Program-made: the position numbers and the translations under genes | The notes under the pieces: generated by a model | Databases searched by the model: none | What the model saw: only the letters and a program-made list of their open reading frames with translations | Told to the model about the DNA's origin: nothing | Source of the DNA: Asterella californica | Lineage: Eukaryota > Streptophyta > Marchantiopsida > Marchantiales > Aytoniaceae | Direction: 5' to 3' | Length of the DNA: 64,000 nt | NCBI GenBank assembly: GCA_036924285.1 | Contig: JAYKYS010000024.1 | Location: forward strand, 248,001-312,000 | Shown here: piece by piece, positions 9,555 to 18,083 of the stretch | Position numbering within the stretch: position 1 is the stretch's first letter | Layout of the letters: each line of letters starts with the position of its first letter

Positions 9555-12101
9555 ATAGGAGATCTATATTCTGGTTATGATCAGTTCCAGCTGGCTGTGG
9601 AGAGTAGAGATTTAACTACTATGCGTACGCCCCAGGGATTGATGCGGATGTGTACTCTTCCACAAGGAGCAACGAACTCGGTGGCTCATATGCAGAATGC
9701 GATGCACAAGGTACTAAGGGAGTTTGTGTCTGATGTTACCATTCCATTTCTAGACGATATTCCCATAAAGGGTTGCGCGGTTGAAGACAAGGATGAAGCA
9801 GTACTTGCGAATGGATGTAGAAGATTTGTTGCAGATCATATCAGGGATGTAGAACATATCTTGACTCGTCTGGAGGAGGTACATCTCACCCTGTCAGGAG
9901 CTAAGTCCAAGTTTGGCGTGTCTGAGATTTTAGTGGTTGGACATCTGTGTGGCGCTTTTGGAAGGCGACCAAACCCCGAGAAGGTTGAAGCCATAGCAAG
10001 GATGGCAGACTGTAGGAATATCACAGAGGTTCGACGCTTTCTAGGTGCTTGTGTATTTTATCATTTATCCATTCCTCATTATGCTCATGTTGCTGAGCCT
10101 TTGTATGCATTATTGAGGAAGGGTAAGAGGTTTATATGGACCTCAGTCCATCGAGAAGCTATGAATAGGTTGAAGGAGGCTCTACAGTCTCCGCCTGTTT
10201 TGAGAAGAATAGACTATGGATGTGGAAGACCTGTCATTGTCACAGTAGATACTAGCCCAAAGGCAATTGGCTGGGTGATAGGTCAAGATGATGCGGATGG
10301 ATTGCGGCTTACTTCTAGGTTTGGAGCTAGGATCTTGATAGACAGGCAACGAGATTATCCTCAGGTGAAGCGTGAGTTGTGGGGAGCGGTGACAGCAATG
10401 AAGACAGATCGTGAGTTTCTGATTGGTGCCCATGTAGTCCTGGAAATGGATTGTCTACCTCTACTTGGCATGATATCCAACTGTACCACGCCAGACATAG
10501 CAATGTTACGTTGGATTGCCTATATTAGAAGCTTGAATCCAGAGCTGAAGCATATAAAAGGAAAGGAGAATATGGTTGCAGATATGTTGTCAAGGGCTCG
10601 ATTTGTGGATGAGGATGTCATGATTTCAGAAGCTGAGGAAGAAGAGAGACAGGATGCTCAGTGTCAGGTTAATCGACGGGCTACAAACTTGGAGCCGTTG
10701 ATGTTTAGAGAGGAGCTTTACACAGGTAGACTTCGTGACATAGGATATTATCTGAGCTTGTTGGAGAGACAGGAGAGATGGAGCAAAGTAGAGTTCAGGG
10801 AGATAAGGAAACAAGCTTACAACTATCTTCTGCATGATGGGTATCTTTGGAGACGACCACAGAGGAGAGATGGGATGTTCATACGGGTAGTGGATGATCA
10901 AGAGACTAAGCAACGACTAATGAAGGAGTTCCATGATACTTTATGGGCCGGACATCGAGGGATTTGGGCTACCTACACCAAGTTGAAGGAGAGGTATTGG
11001 TGGAAAGGTCTGTATCAGGATGTGGTGAACTACGTCAGCTCCTGCTTGCATTGTCAGTTCTACTCAAAGATCCGGTATAGGGACGGTCTTGTGCCAACTT
11101 ATCCGCCTTGCATTCACTTCCAGTGGGTTCTCGACTTGGTGGTAATGCCTCTGGGGTTATGGGGCATGCGATATTTGGTTCTGGCTCGTGAGGATCTCTC
11201 CAACTTTGTAGAAGGACGAGCTTTGAGGACGAAGACCACAGAGGGGATATGTAAGTTTGTTCTTGAAGATATTATCTGCAGGTATGGGTCTGTAGGAAGG
11301 TTACGGGCAGATAGGGGAGAACTACGGGGAACGGAAGCGAAAGAGTTCTTTGCTCAATATGGTGTGAAGCTCAAGCTTACTACTGCGATGAATCCAGAGG
11401 GGATTGGCAAGAGCGAGCGAGGACATCCATCGATAGTTCAGGCTTTGGTGAAGGCGTGTGATGGTAAGCATAGAGAGTGGCCCAGGTTACTCCCTTTTGC
11501 TTTATGGGCAGATAGAACAACTCATTGTTCGACTACAGGGTACATGCCTGTTGAGTTGATGTTAGGGCAGAAACCGATGATGCCAGCAGAAGAAGACTTT
11601 CCTACCTGGGCTACCTTGCCATGGGAGGACAATGTGGACCGTGTGCAACTTCTCTCACTACGAATCAGACAGCTAGAATGTAGAGAGGAGGATCTCGCTG
11701 AAGCGCAGCTCCGGCTAAAGGCGGCTCGACTTGAGAACAAGGAGAGGTTTGATAAGACTCATAGACTTCGGCCAAAACCGATACAAGTTGGGGACTGGGT
11801 GTTGGTATACGACAGCACATTGGAGAACCAACACTCTACAGTTCGAAAGTTTTCAAGAAGGTGGTTTGGCCCGTACCTTGTCTCAGATGTACATCAGAAT
11901 GCTACTTATTCCTTGCAAGAGCTAGATGGCACGCCCTTAAGACTTCCAGTTGCTGAGAAACGAGTGAAGTTATTCAAAAAGAGAGGGGAGACTGTGGAGT
12001 TAGCTGAGTTCTTAGGTTCAGAGCAGACAGGAGCAAATGAAGACCTTTCCGAGGCGGTCGAAGAGAGCGAAGACGATTTGGAGGACCACGAGGATCGGTG
12101 A
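9555..12101 (+). pseudogene. Gypsy-B pol: truncated reverse transcriptase, intact RNase H and integrase
   Basis: An uninterrupted frame of about 850 codons. It begins in the middle of reverse transcriptase at YSIGDLYSGYDQFQL, so the fingers are missing, but keeps LPQGATNSVAHM and the FLDDIP catalytic box. RNase H has VTVDTSPKAIGW and KRELWG. Integrase has the HHCC finger (HDTLWAGHRG, then CLHCQ) and acidic residues in WVLDLV, RADRGELR and KSERGH. The C-terminus (WFGPYLVSDV, then LQELDG) ends in an acidic tail. Lack of stop codons over 2.5 kb despite the deletion suggests the deletion is not very old. Confidence 0.85.
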
Positions 12102-12639
12102 CGGATTGGCACATACCAGAGGATGTGCAGGTTTGGAGGGGGTGAATGTCGTGTTGTACATGGGTCTGTACAATGAAAACTAGTTGCAAAGAGATCTTTT
12201 CTTTGTTGTGTAAAGGAAGCTGCCCTGCAGCTTAACAAGCTAGGCAGGAGCTAAGCTGGGACCATGCTTGACAAGCTGCCCCCTAGCTTGGGTTGGAGTA
12301 TCACCCCTAAGGGAGTCGAAAGACACCAGGATGTAAAGCACGACGAGGAGAGCGACCTCATGCTTCTAGTTTTGACAGAAAGTGTTTTAAGTAATAGTTA
12401 GTACGAGTTTTAGGCTGTGAAATATGTGAAAGAGGGAAATCCGTCGATTCTGGCTCGAGACTCGAACTGAGAATCTGATAGCGTGGGTGTGTAGGTTTTC
12501 CTGAATACTATAGTTTTGACTCCTTGTTCATTAAAAATGGAGTTGTATAGAGGAGTTTGCACAGAAAAGGCTAGTAAAGACTTTGCAGGAAGATTTCTAC
12601 AGTAAAAGCATATGTACAAAGTTTAAATCCTTTTAGAAC

Positions 12640-12990
12640 GGAACTAGAGGCCATCCCAGTGATAGGGCGCCTACCTAGGAGGGAAGTGGTCTCAGGATCA
12701 ATCCCTCCTGGCCTCTGGTTCCTATTCTGGCATGTTGGCCTCCCGGATGGGAGTCTATGTTGGGTATTCAGCCATGTCTTGTATACCTAGGGGCAGGAGA
12801 CCGGTATCTCCTTTAATCGTGGGCTTCCTGGCCTAAGCTTCCGCATGCCATCCTGAATATACTATGGGAGATACCTGGTGCGCATATGGGGGGGCTGTAA
12901 GCCCTGTGGGGCAGCCTCATAAGTGTAGGGGCTTCGGCCTACATTGGATGGCTTGTAGTATATTCAGGATGGCATCAAGATGGCATCAAG
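12640..12990 (+). mobile_element. tRNA-derived SINE-like element
   Basis: Bases 12640-12722 fold like a tRNA: GGAAC with GTTCC and AGAGGCCA (12646-12653) with TGGCCTCT (12709-12716) form a long closing stem. CCCAGTGATAGGGCGCC (12655-12671) resembles a tRNA D-arm and box A. GGATCAATCCC (12695-12705) resembles box B. Spacing of about 35 bases between boxes fits a type 2 Pol III promoter. The body continues to about 12990 and includes an inverted repeat. No poly-A tail or target duplication is clear, so the limits are uncertain. Confidence 0.5.
12846..12974. repeat. 19-bp perfect inverted repeat enclosing about 90 bp
   Basis: TGCCATCCTGAATATACTA at 12846-12864 is the exact reverse complement of 12956-12974. 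Smaller hairpins (for example GGGGCTTCGGCCT) lie between. It could be the body of the SINE-like element or a small foldback element. Confidence 0.85.
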
Positions 12991-13152
12991 AGCACAGGAA
13001 ACTTTTGTTAAATAGTTAAATAATCGTCGAGTAGGCTTGGGATGAAGAATGAGGTTATGTGAACCTTTATTAGTGTAGGGGTAGAGTTTGTGGAGACAAC
13101 TGTGAAACTTGTGTTAAAAAGGGGCCAACTTTGTAAAAAATGCTCTGTACGC

Positions 13153-13240
13153 ATAAGGACAGCAGGGGGGCAGCTTAAGCTAGGGCCCTGCTTGTGATAA
13201 GTGACTGCACTTATAAGGACAGCAAGGGGGCAGCTTAAGC
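13153..13240 (+). repeat. Two direct 28-bp repeats at 60-bp spacing in the Gypsy-B LTR
   Basis: ATAAGGACAGCA followed by a G run and CAGCTTAAGC occurs at 13153-13180 and 13213-13240 with one difference. It may be a short duplicated regulatory motif of the LTR. Confidence 0.8.
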
Positions 13241-13351
13241 AGGGGCCTTAACTTTTAGGTTTAATACCTGCGACGGCTGGAGATCGGGGACACTTTTCAA
13301 GGGAGTTTTCTGAGAGAACTGAGGCGGAAGGAGAAAAAAGGAGCAGAATTA

Positions 13352-13630
13352 GGGATTGAGGAGAGGAGACGCTGAGAAGCTTGGAGGCTGAGCAGGGATT
13401 GATTTTTCTGACAGAATTGAGTGGATTGAGGAGAAGAGACGCTGAGAAGCTTGGAGGCTGAGTGGGGGTCAAATTTTCTGACAGAATTGAGTGGATTGAG
13501 GAGAGGAGACGCTGAGAAGCTTGGAGGCTGAGCAGGGATCGATTTTTCTAACAGAATTGAGTGGATTGAGGAGAGGAGACGCTGAGAAGCTTGGAGGCTG
13601 AGTGAAGATCGATTTTTCTGACAGAATTGA
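13352..13630 (+). repeat. 70-bp tandem array, four units, in the Gypsy-B LTR
   Basis: The core TTGGAGGCTGAG recurs at 13381, 13451, 13521 and 13591, an exact 70-bp period. Units differ by a few substitutions. Its position near the downstream end of the LTR contrasts with the upstream array in Gypsy-A, so the two arrays arose separately. Confidence 0.92.
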
Positions 13631-14037
13631 GTGGAGTGAGCAGGGGAGATCGTGAGAGAGGCAGGAAAGTGTTTTGGAGACAAGAACCTCATATGTTACA
13701 CAGTTTTGAGGTTTGGAAGCAGTAGAATTGAACGGACAGAGGTGTTTTATTTGAAGGAGATCGTTTTTGACAAGGCTTTGGTTGTCGTAAGATCAAATTC
13801 CTTGGAATTTTCAGCTGAGAAGGACTTAGGAGAGGAGGAGAGAGATATTTTCCTGGCAGTGAAGCAGTTGACATTGAAATAAAGCTATTTCTACTCCGGA
13901 GAGACATATTTGTGTACCTGAGTGCGTGCTTGAGTGTTTGTTTTGCAATTGGTGGACACAAGAGGCTGTGTTTTGAGATTTCATCGTCTGCAGCGATCTA
14001 TCTTCCTTTCTGGTCATTTCTCTCTGATCTATCACAG

Positions 14038-14807
14038 TCAGGAGGTTCGCCCTCCCCAAGAAAGACTCTCGTCTCGACAGCGGGCTAAGGTCAGAAGCTT
14101 CCTTCCTGTAGTGAAGTTAAACTTCTTCTGAAACACTTCTCCCATCTGCACCGTAATCTCCTTAACTCGAGCTTCTGCTTCCTCTTGCTGCTTCTTCTCC
14201 TCTGGAGCTTTGGCTTCCATAGCTTCCCGCAGTGAGCTCCAAATCTTCTTTTCTTCTGCCAGATCAATTAACTTACCCATGATCCGCAAAACTTCCTTCT
14301 CTTGATGCTGAAGTCGCATCTGCAACTCCTGGTTGCTCTTTCGCAGTTAGATCAATTCCTTGGCAGAAGTAGAAGCTTCCGCCTTGTACTTCGCGGCAAT
14401 CTTCTCCATGGTGCGGAGATTGGCTTCTAGAGCTTCCATCTTTTGCTTTTGTGCTTTCTTTTGCTGAATCAAGGTCCGAAGACCAAATCCAGATTGCAGT
14501 GGCTTCTCATGGACCATAGCTCGCTTCTCCACCAACTCCGTAGCTGATTGGATCTTAGAACTGAAGGAGACGCTGAACTCCTCCAGTCTTCTTCTTGCAG
14601 AAGACAAGTTCACGCCCACAAATCGATCCGCGACCGCTTCTCGATCTTCTAGAGGTATATGTACCTCTTCCACCACAATGGATCTTTTCCTTCTTGAAAA
14701 GATGCTACTTTCGATGTCTTCCGGGGTGAAAGATCTATTCCCATCGCAAAAGTAGACCTCTTCTGTGCATCTTCTTGTCGCAGTTGGAACATCGATCCAG
14801 GTATTGT
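14038..14807 (-). pseudogene. 3' half of a decayed coiled-coil gene related to the Gypsy-C LTR ORF
   Basis: On the minus strand a charged frame runs from 14807 to 14038 with a single in-frame TAA at 14347-14349. It encodes mainly heptad-rich helix (residues such as LEANLRTMEKIAAKYKAEA and EEKKQQEEAEARVKEI), a coiled coil. Its left limit meets the Gypsy-B LTR and its upstream limit is exactly the Gypsy-C target duplication. The other half lies at 27515-28510 on the same strand. Together they have the length and domain order of ORF0: globular N-terminus, charged linker, coiled coil. It is decayed by stops and frameshifts. Confidence 0.65.
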
Positions 14808-15136
14808 TGTGAAGCCTTGGTTTTTCGTTTTTGTTAATTAATTGATTAGTTGTAAAGTAAATAAGAAGAATAGATGATAGAAGATAACCGATATGAGTAG
14901 AATAGTGTTAATTAGAAGTTTAGAGAAGAATCTCAGTTCTGGAGGAATTTATCGAATCTATAGAGACACTGAAAGATGATTTTCTCATAGATGAATTCCT
15001 CGGGCGAAGACCTTTCTAACGGTATGTTGTGCGAGGCAATCGGAGACCGAACGACGAAGTTACAGTCGACGGAAGAATGTCAGTCGTCAAGAGGAAAACC
15101 CTAACTTCGGCACGTGCAGGAAAGCTTATCGCGGGA

Positions 15137-15142
15137 TATAAG
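15137..15142 (+). promoter_or_regulatory. Candidate TATA box of the Gypsy-C LTR promoter
   Basis: GGGATATAAGC at about 330 bases into the LTR and about 235 bases upstream of the first ATG of ORF0. It is the clearest TATA motif in the LTR upstream of the ORF, and is repeated at 24658 in the 3' LTR. Confidence 0.5.
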
Positions 15143-15374
15143 CAAGGTAACAAGTTGTTTACTTTACTCTTTTACTATTCCCAGAGCGAGCGATAGCAGG
15201 GCGCAGAGAGCCGCATTTACCGAACGCCGAAGTACGACAGTTACGGGCGAGGAAGCCAATTCGTGAGTGAACGGCGAGGAAGCCAATTTGCGAGGAAGTA
15301 CGTCAGTCACGGGCGAAGAAGAGATTGCAGCGAAGAATCCGTTCGTAGCGAAGATCGTTGCAGTGATCCTAGGG

Positions 15375-17207
15375 ATGCGCGGGATGCAGACGACTAAGGC
15401 GCCGAGGCTCCGAGCCTTTGAAGTTAATCGACTAGCTCTTCGCCGCTACGACAAAGAGCTCGAGGAAATGGGGTTATCATTCCTCTTGCTTCCTTGGTGG
15501 GGAATGGTTTCCTCCAAATTGGTGCACGAGTTGAAGGTCTGCAAGCAGCATCCGGCCGATGAGCACTATGGACGACCGAATAACTGGACCGAAGCTCACT
15601 GGTCCGCTGTTTTGGGAATCGACGATGCAGGTAGGGAGGGAGATCTTTTGTTTGACACCACCTCTGCTGCTGCTTCGCCCGAAGCAGTGAAGACCTTCCC
15701 GAATCTGTTCAAGGAGTTACCTCTAGGGAGGAACGGCTACCGAACAAGCGATTACTGCGATCCGAAGAAGAGAGAGGTAGCCGATGCGATTATGGCGATC
15801 TTCAAGCCACGAAGAACGACATACTTGTCAAATTGGCAAATCAACTTTATCGAGCAGCTCTTCGCCGGACGAAGAGCACATTGGGCGAGGATCATCCACC
15901 GACATGTGCTGAAACTTTGGAATGCGAATGACTTGGCATACATAGGACCCTTTGTATCGGTGTTCTATATGGGGATGGGGTTGCTATCTGACGAGCAGCA
16001 GACGAAGTTGGGCTTCACCGCGGCAGCCGAAGAAGATGAATTCCAAGTGATACAGACTCCAGCCCGAGATGTAAATCTCGAGAAGTTCTTCGATGAAGTC
16101 ATCGCCGAAGAGCCGAGGACCGAAGTAGCAATGGAAACAGCGCAGAGGCAAGACACGTCGACTCCAACACCCGTTCCAGAGAAGACGACCGAAGAGGCAA
16201 CTCCAGCCGAGGACGAAGATGTAGTCGAGATATCTCCTCCAATTCGCAGGAGTGGAAGGAAGAAACCTCTCGAGGAGACGCCGAGGTCTGTGCAGAAGTC
16301 CCGGAAGAAGATGAAGATGACGAGGACAGTCCGCACCGATGATCAACCAGTGGACGAAGAAGTGATTGAGGAAGCGGATGAAGGAGACACTCCTCGCACA
16401 GAGAAGAGCACGGACACTACACCGAAGGCTACTCTTTCTCTATCGACGATAGGAGAGATTGAACAACTTACCTCTTCGGCGAAGTATATCCAGGAGGTGG
16501 TCGCACCCTTGCTGTATAGCTTAGAAGGGAACCGAGGAACGTACGAGGAAGTAGTCGGACGGAAGCTGAATCTCGCGGAGTTGGTGCAGACGATGCACTT
16601 CGGCCGAGGTAACTGGAAGGAAGAGAAGGAGAATTTGCGAGCAGCTCTTGTCATGGCCCAGAAGGAGACGCAGACGAGGACCGAGGAACTGAAGAGTGTG
16701 ACATCAGAGAAGGAGGAGCTTCTTCGGCAGAAGATTGATCGCGACAACGAGCATGAGAAAGTTCTATCTTTGATGAAGAAGGAGTTGGACGAGGTACGAC
16801 TTCAACGGGATAGGAACCTGGATGTTGTCACGGAGATGACGCAGGAGATCGAGGATCTGAAGCGACGCACTGTCAAGGCCGAGGAGCTGAGCGCTCAACT
16901 TCGGAGTAGGGTCGAGCCGGTGTTGAAGAACTACTTCGCCGTTGAGCTAGACACCGAAGAATTGGGATTTCTTCGTCAGGTTAGAGAGGAGTTCTTAGCT
17001 GCAGATGCGGAGGGTACTTCAGCTAGAAACCGGGTAGCTAGGTTAGGACAGCGAGTAGTTAGGGAGCTTAGGGAGGTTAGAGCAACCGTACAGTTCTCAG
17101 TTTGTGAGATAGGTAGAGAGCTAGCGGTAGAAAGCGATGTCGTTCCTGGTGTCGTTTCGGACACAGGACCTTCATCCGGCGGACCAGAAGTAGTCCCGAC
17201 TTCTTAG
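15375..17207 (+). CDS. ORF0: LTR-encoded protein with globular N-terminal domain and coiled coil
   Basis: From the first ATG the protein has 610 residues (the frame is open from 15267 but without an ATG). Residues 1-210 look globular, with blocks such as DKELEEMGLSFLLLPWW, NNWTEAHWSAVLGID and AHWARIIHRHVLKLW. This layout recalls the 'putative plant transposon protein' type of domain, a resemblance judged by eye only. Residues 220-340 are acidic and Pro/Thr-rich and include basic clusters (RRSGRKKP, KSRKKMKM) that could direct nuclear import. Residues about 440-520 form a coiled coil. It has no gag, protease or polymerase motif. The 3' LTR holds a second copy with a different C-terminus, and an older homologue lies on the opposite strand around the insertion site. 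Function unknown. Confidence 0.8.
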   Translation: MRGMQTTKAPRLRAFEVNRLALRRYDKELEEMGLSFLLLPWWGMVSSKLVHELKVCKQHPADEHYGRPNNWTEAHWSAVLGIDDAGREGDLLFDTTSAAASPEAVKTFPNLFKELPLGRNGYRTSDYCDPKKREVADAIMAIFKPRRTTYLSNWQINFIEQLFAGRRAHWARIIHRHVLKLWNANDLAYIGPFVSVFYMGMGLLSDEQQTKLGFTAAAEEDEFQVIQTPARDVNLEKFFDEVIAEEPRTEVAMETAQRQDTSTPTPVPEKTTEEATPAEDEDVVEISPPIRRSGRKKPLEETPRSVQKSRKKMKMTRTVRTDDQPVDEEVIEEADEGDTPRTEKSTDTTPKATLSLSTIGEIEQLTSSAKYIQEVVAPLLYSLEGNRGTYEEVVGRKLNLAELVQTMHFGRGNWKEEKENLRAALVMAQKETQTRTEELKSVTSEKEELLRQKIDRDNEHEKVLSLMKKELDEVRLQRDRNLDVVTEMTQEIEDLKRRTVKAEELSAQLRSRVEPVLKNYFAVELDTEELGFLRQVREEFLAADAEGTSARNRVARLGQRVVRELREVRATVQFSVCEIGRELAVESDVVPGVVSDTGPSSGGPEVVPTS

Positions 17208-17861
17208 GAAGAAGATCCGTCATCTTCGGGGAAATCTGTATATAAGCGTTGTGTTGTTCGTATTCTGGACCTCTATGTGTTTTATCATTTTTGAGTTTTC
17301 TATTTCCTGAGTTTGCGGAGCCATTGAGTGTTTTGTCTTCGTCTGAAGATTTACCTACGAAGTATCGTAGTTTGCTGTGGTAGGAATTAGTCTGGGTGCC
17401 GAAGAATTTGCTGTTGACATTTGAAATCAGAGTAGAACGTTTACGGCGAGGACTGAGAATAGACCAGCATCTGCGGAGTTAGTTTACTACGAAGACGGTT
17501 TTGGGCGAAGTTGACTTTGGAAGAAGTTGTTCTTTGGTAGAACACTTAGGAAGAAGTTCAATCTGGTTCTTCGGCGGAAGAAGAGTCTTCTTCGCCAGAG
17601 ATTTTCGAGAGCAGTAGTAGTGAAAGTAACTCAGTGTGAAGATATTTAGCATTTATGGTGTTAGAGGCTACTTAGTAGCACTTCAGCAGTACTTCTTCAT
17701 GTGACATTTCCGTCCGTGGCTCTGTTTCTCTGTTGTTTATCTATTTCTTGAGGTCCCTGACCTGTTCAGTACCTGTTATGTTTATTTGTCAGGATTGTCA
17801 ACTCTGTCTTGTTGGATAGATCTGAGTTTGATCTCTACCGGGACTGATTTCTGCCCGTGAG

Positions 17862-17867
17862 AATAAA
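17862..17867 (+). terminator. Poly(A) signal in Gypsy-C 5' LTR
   Basis: AATAAA sits 126 bases before the LTR end and about 650 bases after the ORF0 stop. The same hexamer is at 27383-27388 in the 3' LTR, where it would end the genomic RNA. In the 5' LTR it could produce a short ORF0-only mRNA. Confidence 0.55.
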
Positions 17868-18014
17868 AGACAACTATAAAGAATCACCTTTGTCACGTGT
17901 TTACTACTTTTGGATGATCTTTACTTGCATCTCTGTGGGTTCGATCCTTAAATTACTACTTTCGAGCATCTTTTGGTTTTCTTGTGTGTTACATATAGAA
18001 GACTGAATAAATTT

Positions 18015-18032
18015 TGGCGCCGCTGCCGGGGA
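18015..18032 (+). other. Primer-binding site of Gypsy-C (tRNA-Asp type)
   Basis: TGGCGCCGCTGCCGGGGA matches the plant primer site complementary to the 3' end of tRNA-Asp with one difference. It lies 21 bases downstream of the LTR end, a longer gap than usual. This site is typical of Athila-like elements. Confidence 0.8.
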
Positions 18033-18083
18033 TGCGAATGCTGAAATTATCCAAGATTAGTGAACAGAAGTCCAGAGACATGT

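Larger units (their letters stand above)
9383..14040 (+). mobile_element. Gypsy-B: right part of a related gypsy element, interrupted by Gypsy-A
   Basis: Right of the Gypsy-A LTR the sequence reads on in the protease of a relative (GSEINIISKEVY), then after a deletion in reverse transcriptase, RNase H and integrase, a purine tract (12135-12146) and an LTR starting TGTCGTGTTG at 12147. Pol is about two-thirds identical to Gypsy-A by eye. The left LTR, gag and first part of protease should lie left of the window if Gypsy-A is simply nested. The right end is not resolved; about 14040 is set by where the next recognisable sequence begins. Confidence 0.75.
12147..14040 (+). repeat. Gypsy-B 3' LTR (right end approximate)
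   Basis: Begins TGTCGTGTTG directly after a purine tract, matching the Gypsy-A LTR start at eight of the first ten positions. Like the Gypsy-A LTR it contains AAGCTAGG/CAGCTTA-type motifs (12220-12300 and 13150-13245) and a tandem array. It also carries a SINE-like insertion (12640-12990). No partner LTR is in the window, so the right border is inferred. Confidence 0.6.
14808..17993 (+). repeat. Gypsy-C 5' LTR, 3186 bp
   Basis: Begins TGTGAAGCC and ends GTGTGTTACA; the same sequence recurs at 24329-27514 at an exact offset of 9521. It holds a TATA-like box at 15137, ORF0 (15375-17207) and AATAAA at 17862. If transcription starts just after the TATA box and ends after AATAAA, the R region would be about 2.7 kb and contain the whole ORF. 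Confidence 0.97.

Noticed and set aside
9205..9558. Possible LTR-protease fusion protein
   Set aside because: The first half is translated LTR sequence also found at 1008-1205 without any gene; the fusion is a by-product of nesting.
15965..16747. Minus-strand frames of 120-134 codons opposite ORF0, repeated at 25486-26268
   Set aside because: They are antisense shadows of the charged ORF0 coding sequence (Ser/Phe/Leu-rich antisense of Glu/Lys/Arg codons).
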